The notes beneath the pieces were generated by a model, which saw only the letters and a program-made list of their open reading frames with translations, was not told the DNA's origin and made no database searches. From Pseudogulbenkiania sp. MAI-1 (GTDB taxonomy: Bacteria; Pseudomonadota; Gammaproteobacteria; Burkholderiales; Chromobacteriaceae), in the NCBI RefSeq assembly GCF_000527175.1, contig NZ_AZUR01000001.1, positions 3,869,001 through 3,933,000 of the forward strand: a stretch of DNA of 64,000 bases, written 5' to 3'. The position numbers and the translations under genes were made by a program. Numbering within the stretch: the stretch's first letter is position 1; each line of letters starts with the position of its first letter. Of the stretch, positions 60,109 through 64,000 are shown in pieces.

Positions 60109-61167
60109 TCAGCCCAGCTTGGCGCGCAGCGACTCCAGCAGCGCCTGGCACTCCTCGTCGGAGCCGACGGTGATGCGCAGGAACTGGGCGATGCGCGGGG
60201 CGTTGAAGTGGCGCACGATGATGCCCTCGCTGCGCAGCGCGGCAGCCAGGGTGGCGGCGTCATGGCCGGGGTGGCGCGCGAACACGAAGTTGGCGGCGGA
60301 CGGCAGCACCTCGAAGCCCAGCGCTTCCAGCCCCGCCGTCAGCGTGTCGCGGCTCGCCATCACGGCGCGGCGCGTGCTGTCGAAGTACTCCTCGTCCTCG
60401 ATCGCGGCGGTGGCGCCGACGATCGCCATGCGGTCGAGCGGGTAGGAGTTGAAGCTGTTCTTGACCCGCTCCAGCGCGTCGATCAGCGCCGGATGGCCGA
60501 CCGCGAAGCCGACGCGCAGCCCGGCCAGCGAGCGCGACTTCGACAGCGTCTGCACCACCAGCAGGTTGGGGTAGCGCTCGACCAGCGAAATCGCGCTGTC
60601 GCCACCGAAGTCGATGTAGGCCTCGTCCACCACCACCACGCGCTGCGGCTGGGCCGCGAGCAGACGCTCGATCGCGTCGAGCGCCAGCAGGCGGCCAGTC
60701 GGCGCGTTCGGGTTGGGGAAGATGATGCCGCCGCAGGGCTCGAGGTAGTCGTCGATAGCGAGGCTGAAATCGTCGGCCAGCGGCACGGTGCGGTAATCGA
60801 TGTCGTAGAGCTTGCAGTAGGTCGGGTAGAAGCTGTAGCTGATGTCCGGGAACAGCAGCGGTAGCTCATGCTTGAGCAGCGCGCAGAAGGCATGCGCCAG
60901 CACTTCGTCCGAGCCGTTGCCGACGAATACGTGGGCCGGGGTCAGGCCATGGCGGTGCGCGATGGCGGCCTTGAGCGGCGTGCTGTCCGGGTTGGGATAG
61001 AGACGCAACGATGCGCCCAGCTCACGGCCCATCGCCTCGACGGCGCGCGGCGACGGTGGGTAGGGGTTTTCGTTGGTGTTGAGCTTGATCAGGCGCTGGT
61101 GCTGCGGCTGCTCTCCGGGGGTGTACGGCGTCAGGCGGGAAACGGTGGAACTCCAGTATTGACTCAT
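60109..61167 (-). CDS. hisC: Histidinol-phosphate aminotransferase
   Basis: 352 residues from MSQYWSSTVSRLTPY. The PLP lysine is in TLSKSRSLAGLRVGF. IIFPNPNAPTGRLL and VDEAYIDFGGDSAI are further aminotransferase class I motifs, and KLNTNENPYPPSP is HisC-specific. It converts imidazole acetol phosphate to histidinol phosphate. It is away from other his genes, ending at the terminator above. Confidence 0.95.
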   Translation of the reverse strand: MSQYWSSTVSRLTPYTPGEQPQHQRLIKLNTNENPYPPSPRAVEAMGRELGASLRLYPNPDSTPLKAAIAHRHGLTPAHVFVGNGSDEVLAHAFCALLKHELPLLFPDISYSFYPTYCKLYDIDYRTVPLADDFSLAIDDYLEPCGGIIFPNPNAPTGRLLALDAIERLLAAQPQRVVVVDEAYIDFGGDSAISLVERYPNLLVVQTLSKSRSLAGLRVGFAVGHPALIDALERVKNSFNSYPLDRMAIVGATAAIEDEEYFDSTRRAVMASRDTLTAGLEALGFEVLPSAANFVFARHPGHDAATLAAALRSEGIIVRHFNAPRIAQFLRITVGSDEECQALLESLRAKLG

Positions 61168-61252
61168 GACAGGACCGGGATGACGGGATGGATGGCTGGA
61201 AAACCTCCATCCTAACAAACGGCGCGCCGCGACGGCAGCACCGTTCGTCCCG

Positions 61253-61615
61253 CTAGCGCTCCAGCCGGCGCAAGAGCTTGGCGCCGTACGCCCCCTCGGC
61301 ACTCACGGGAGGGAGACCCACCTCGGTCAGACGCTGGTTGAGCAGCGCTAGGCGCTTGAGCCCGCGCGACAGCGCCTCGCCCTCGGCGTCGGCCAGCGTC
61401 ATGGCCAGTTGCACCGCCTCGCGCCGCGCCTCCAGCTCCGGCGGCAGGTAGCCGGCGTTCTTGAGGATGCGCCAGGCCATGCGCTGCTCGGGCGGCACCA
61501 GCGGGCTGATGTCATCCTCCGGCAACGGCTGACCTTCGCCGGGCAAGTTGCTCAGTTCGCCCTTCTCCGCCGCTTCGGCCAGCCGCTTTTCGCCGATCAG
61601 TGCCAGGATGTCCAT
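61253..61615 (-). CDS. DUF1992 (DnaJ-C28-type conserved domain) protein
   Basis: 120 residues. The signature is EKRLAEAAEKGELSNLPGEGQPLP then MAWRILKNAGYLPPELEARREAVQL, as in the YhdN/DUF1992 family. The protein is small, soluble and highly charged. It lies on the hisC strand, 85 bp upstream of it, and has its own ATG. Function unknown. Confidence 0.88.
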   Translation of the reverse strand: MDILALIGEKRLAEAAEKGELSNLPGEGQPLPEDDISPLVPPEQRMAWRILKNAGYLPPELEARREAVQLAMTLADAEGEALSRGLKRLALLNQRLTEVGLPPVSAEGAYGAKLLRRLER

Positions 61616-61658
61616 GCCACGCCCTCCTCCCCTGATGCTAGCTCGGGCGACGGCATGA

Positions 61659-61681
61659 AAAAAGGGGCCGAAGCCCCTTTA
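61659..61681 (-). terminator. Intrinsic terminator of azoR
   Basis: AAAGGGGC-CGAA-GCCCCTTT (61662-61681), followed on the minus strand by TTTTTTCATG. It sits 31 nt past the 138-bp repeat on the azoR transcript. Confidence 0.8.
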
Positions 61682-61712
61682 GTCATGATGACGACAATCG
61701 CCGGCAATATAA

Positions 61713-61850
61713 CCTGTCCCAGTAGGCTTGCGAGCCAAAGCAGGTTGAGCGCCGCCGGCGCACAGGAACCGGAATGGACACAGAGTCCATGAGGATTCCG
61801 AGCACCGCCGGCGCTCAAGATGCACAGGCGCAGCTGCCTAATGGGATGGG
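61713..61850 (-). repeat. 138-bp palindromic repeat, copy 2 (3' of azoR)
   Basis: Same length and organisation as the copy at 36173-36310 (13 differences by eye). Terminal repeats are 61713-61727 and 61836-61850. On the minus strand it starts immediately after the azoR stop codon (TAA 61853-61851) and ends 31 nt before the terminator at 61681. Confidence 0.85.
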
Positions 61851-62456
61851 TTACACGGCCAGTTCCGCAATCGCCGACTTAGCCGCATGAATCGCGGTGG
61901 CGCGCTGGTCTTCGCCCATGTTGACCGCTTCAGCGCGGACGATCTCGACGTCGGTGATGCCGAGGAAGCCCAGCACGGTCTTCAGGTAGTCTTCCTGGAA
62001 GTCCATCAGGCGGCCCTGTTCGGTGGAGTAGACACCGCCGCGGCTGGAGGCGATCAGCACCTTCTTGCCGCCGGCCAGGCCGACCGGACCGTTCTCGGTG
62101 TACTTGAAGGTGCGGCCGGCGGCGGCCACGCGGTCGATCCAGGCCTTGAGCTGCGACGGGATCGAGAAGTTGTACATCGGAGCACCGATCACGATCACGT
62201 CGGCGGCCAGAAACTCGGCGATCAGCTCGTCGGTCAGCGCCTTCTCGCTGCGCTGGGTGGCGGTCCAGTCCGCTTCCGGCGTGAAGTTGGCACCGATGAT
62301 CTCGCCGGACAGGTGAGCAATTTCGGCCCCGGCCAGGTCACGGTAGCTCACTTCGAGCGCCGGATGCTGGCGACGGACGTTGTCGACCAGGGCGGCGGTC
62401 AGCTGACGCGAAACGGAGTTGCCGAGGATGCTGGAATCGATGTGCAGCAGTTTCAT
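61851..62456 (-). CDS. azoR: FMN-dependent NADH-azoreductase
   Basis: 201 residues from MKLLHIDSSILGNSVSRQL. The FMN-binding sites are SSILGNSVSR, PMYNFSIPSQLKAWIDRV and ASSRGGVYST. AzoR reduces azo compounds and quinones and helps with thiol stress. Divergent LysR gene at 62564 probably controls it. The stop is followed directly by the 138-bp repeat. Confidence 0.93.
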   Translation of the reverse strand: MKLLHIDSSILGNSVSRQLTAALVDNVRRQHPALEVSYRDLAGAEIAHLSGEIIGANFTPEADWTATQRSEKALTDELIAEFLAADVIVIGAPMYNFSIPSQLKAWIDRVAAAGRTFKYTENGPVGLAGGKKVLIASSRGGVYSTEQGRLMDFQEDYLKTVLGFLGITDVEIVRAEAVNMGEDQRATAIHAAKSAIAELAV

Positions 62457-62537
62457 GGTGGTGCTCCTGTAGAAAGTGGGTACAGGTGCATGGTAGGTTT
62501 TATCGCCAATCGCCACTAGACGGCTAAAATAAGAAGC

Positions 62538-62559
62538 ATTGTTCCACCGATAGGACAAT
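62538..62559. promoter_or_regulatory. Candidate LysR operator next to the lysR start
   Basis: ATTGT-N12-ACAAT (62538-62559), ending 4 nt before the lysR ATG and overlapping its Shine-Dalgarno; autoregulation plausible. Confidence 0.4.
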
Positions 62560-62563
62560 TTTC

Positions 62564-63490
62564 ATGCGCGACCTCAACGACCTGCTGTTCTTCGCCAAGG
62601 TGGTCGAACACAACGGTTTCAACGCCGCCTCCCGCGTGCTGGGCATCCCCAAGTCGCGCCTGTCGCGGCGCGTGGCCGGACTGGAAGAAGAGCTCGGCGT
62701 GCGCCTGCTCCAGCGCACCACGCGCAAGCTGGCGCTGACCGAGGTCGGCGCCAGCTTTTACGCCCACTGCCAGGCCATGCTGGCCGAGGCCGACGCCGCC
62801 GAGGAAAGCATCTCGCGCGTCACCGCCGAGGCTCGCGGGCTGATCCGGGTGAGCTGCCCCGAGCTCCTGGCCAAGACCGAACTTGGCCCGATTCTGCCGC
62901 GCTTCATGCAGCGCCATCCGCAGGTGCGGCTGCTGCTGGAGGCGACCAACCGCCGCGTCGACCTGATCGAGGAAGGCATCGACGTGGCGATCCGGGTGCG
63001 CAGCGTGATCGAGGACAGTGCAAGCCTGGTGGCGCGCCGGCTCGGCATCGCCCGCCAGGCGCTGGTGGCGAGCCCCGCCTTGCTGGAACAGTACGGCACG
63101 CCGGTGAGCCCGGCCGAGCTCGCCGCGCTGCCGGCACTGTCGATGAGCTGGCCGGACGGACGCGGCCACTTCGCCCTGCTCGACGAGGTCGGCCACAACT
63201 ACAGCGTGCAGATCGAACAGCCGCGGCTGATCACCGACGACCTGATGGTGCTGACCGAGGCGGCCGAGGCCGGACTGGGCGTGGCGCTGTTGCCGGCGCA
63301 GCTCTGTCACGAGGCGCTGGCGGCAGGACGGCTCACACGGCTGCTGCCGAACTACGTCATCCCCGGCGGCATCCTGCACGCCGTGTTCCCGAGCCGGCGC
63401 GGGCTGGTGCCGGCAGTGCGCGCCTTCATCGACTTCCTCGCCGCGGAACTGGTGCCGCAGGAGCATCCGGGCTACGAGCGGTTGGGCTGA
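62564..63490 (+). CDS. LysR-family transcriptional regulator (divergent from azoR)
   Basis: 308 residues. HTH: DLNDLLFFAKVVEHNGFNAASRVLGIPKSRLSRRVAGLEEELG. The effector domain begins about residue 90 (GLIRVSCPELLAKTELGPILPRF) and belongs to the CrgA/PecT-like group. The AGGA ribosome site overlaps the candidate operator. It is the likely regulator of azoR. Confidence 0.9.
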   Translation: MRDLNDLLFFAKVVEHNGFNAASRVLGIPKSRLSRRVAGLEEELGVRLLQRTTRKLALTEVGASFYAHCQAMLAEADAAEESISRVTAEARGLIRVSCPELLAKTELGPILPRFMQRHPQVRLLLEATNRRVDLIEEGIDVAIRVRSVIEDSASLVARRLGIARQALVASPALLEQYGTPVSPAELAALPALSMSWPDGRGHFALLDEVGHNYSVQIEQPRLITDDLMVLTEAAEAGLGVALLPAQLCHEALAAGRLTRLLPNYVIPGGILHAVFPSRRGLVPAVRAFIDFLAAELVPQEHPGYERLG

Positions 63491-63498
63491 GCCTCATT

Positions 63499-63622
63499 GG
63501 AGCGTGTAGAAGAAATCGTCGCGAGCGCCCCTAGGCCGATCCGAGAAGCACAGCCGTACAAGTGGTACGGCGAGCATCACAGGATCGGGATCGGGGCGCG
63601 CAGCAGATTTATTCACGCGCTC
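63499..63622. repeat. Long imperfect palindrome between convergent genes
   Basis: Core GCCGTAC-AAGTG-GTACGGC (63553-63571). Flanking arms 63525-63542 and 63582-63599 pair apart from three positions, and outer arms GAGCG...AAAT and ATTTATTC...CGCTC extend it to about 124 bp. It reaches the stop codon of the minus-strand transporter gene. No coding frame. Confidence 0.7.
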
Positions 63623-64000
63623 ACACCGGCATCTCGTCGGCCAGGGGTTCGTTGGGCTGCAGATGCAGCCACGACGACCACAGCACGCCGCCCAGCAGCA
63701 GCAGCATCGCCAGGCTCTCGAACGGACGCGGCCAGCGCCATTCGTAGAGGAAGCCGTAGAACAGCGCGAACAGCGTCTCGAACACGATCAGTTGCCCGCT
63801 CAGGGTCAGCGGCAGGCGGCGACTGGCGGCGTTCCAGAGGCCGGTACCGAGCACCGAGGCGCCCAGCGCCACCGCCACCGTGATGCCGGCGAACAGCGCC
63901 CAGTCGCGCTCGGCCGAAGCCGGCACCGACAGCGCCAGCCAGCCCGCCGGCAAAGCCAGCAGCAGCGCCAACACCCCGGTGCACACCCCGGTGAGCAGCG
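63621..64000 (-). CDS. EamA/DMT-family transporter, C-terminal part (partial)
   Basis: The visible 125 codons run to the window edge; a GTG at 63986 is in frame but the frame stays open upstream, so the true start is outside. Five hydrophobic segments are visible, with VLGTGLWNAASRRLPLTLSGQLIVFETLFALFYGFLYEWRWP, a typical second EamA repeat. It faces the LysR gene tail-to-tail across the palindrome. Confidence 0.75.
   Translation of the reverse strand, partial: LLTGVCTGVLALLLALPAGWLALSVPASAERDWALFAGITVAVALGASVLGTGLWNAASRRLPLTLSGQLIVFETLFALFYGFLYEWRWPRPFESLAMLLLLGGVLWSSWLHLQPNEPLADEMPV

Noticed and set aside
1..64000. CRISPR arrays, prophage, transposase genes, rRNA and tRNA
   Set aside because: I looked for regularly spaced direct repeats, phage or transposase motifs and RNA-gene sequences and found none. 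The repeats present are dispersed palindromes.

Overview
The window is a high-GC, densely coded chromosomal segment that looks like core genome of a betaproteobacterium. The pilMNOPQ-aroKB block, metX-metW, cysG, a permease-less PTS, FtrABCD-type iron uptake, a polA-DUF2782-thrB neighbourhood and a tiny membrane protein beginning MIGR all point to Neisseriales, most likely Chromobacteriaceae. The placement rests on gene content and order only. I see no prophage, transposase, CRISPR array, rRNA or tRNA.

Layout. (1) 1-6216, + strand: end of pilM, then pilNOPQ (type IV pilus alignment complex and secretin), aroK, aroB and a small membrane protein carrying only a FimV C-terminal domain, closed by a strong terminator. 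(2) 6252-19540, - strand: a surface polysaccharide/LPS block with a UDP-sugar 6-dehydrogenase, four GT9 heptosyltransferase-like genes, three GT4 glycosyltransferases, an O-antigen ligase-like protein, a polysaccharide deacetylase and msbA. The ligase end is clearly lower in GC. (3) 19682-23583, - strand: cysG, an EIIA-Man-type protein, HPr and Enzyme I. (4) 23805-28766: a PAS/GAF/GGDEF diguanylate cyclase, DUF3025, a YihY/BrkB membrane protein and a WrbA-like flavoprotein. (5) 28771-36107: AmpG, MetW, MetX, the small membrane protein, a radical SAM protein, MsrP-MsrQ, Hsp20 and a YbaK-type deacylase. (6) 36314-40860, - strand: ftrABCD under a Fur-type promoter, then a Bcr/CflA efflux pump. 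(7) 40960-48107: ArsC-like protein, an EmrR-like MarR regulator with a palindromic operator in its promoter, then the minor pilin operon fimT-pilV-pilW-pilX-pilY1-pilE-like. (8) 48312-53126: polA, divergent LOG-family gene, DUF2782 and thrB. (9) 53206-64000: a Cys/Met-metabolism PLP enzyme, two LysR genes divergent from YeiH and AzoR, a glutathione transferase, hemF, an Lrp-type regulator with a divergent EamA exporter, hisC, DUF1992 and the end of another EamA transporter.

Functional themes are type IV pili (two separate loci that together supply the alignment complex, secretin, minor pilins and PilY1), LPS assembly and export, iron uptake, methionine synthesis and periplasmic protein repair.

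The most unusual signal is non-coding. A 138-bp imperfect palindrome occurs twice (36173-36310 and 61713-61850, about 91% identical). Each copy begins 0-3 nt after the stop codon of a minus-strand gene and is followed 25-31 nt later by an intrinsic terminator. A third, chimeric copy abuts a third stop codon at 56673. A second finding is a textbook intrinsic terminator lying directly on the aroK start codons.
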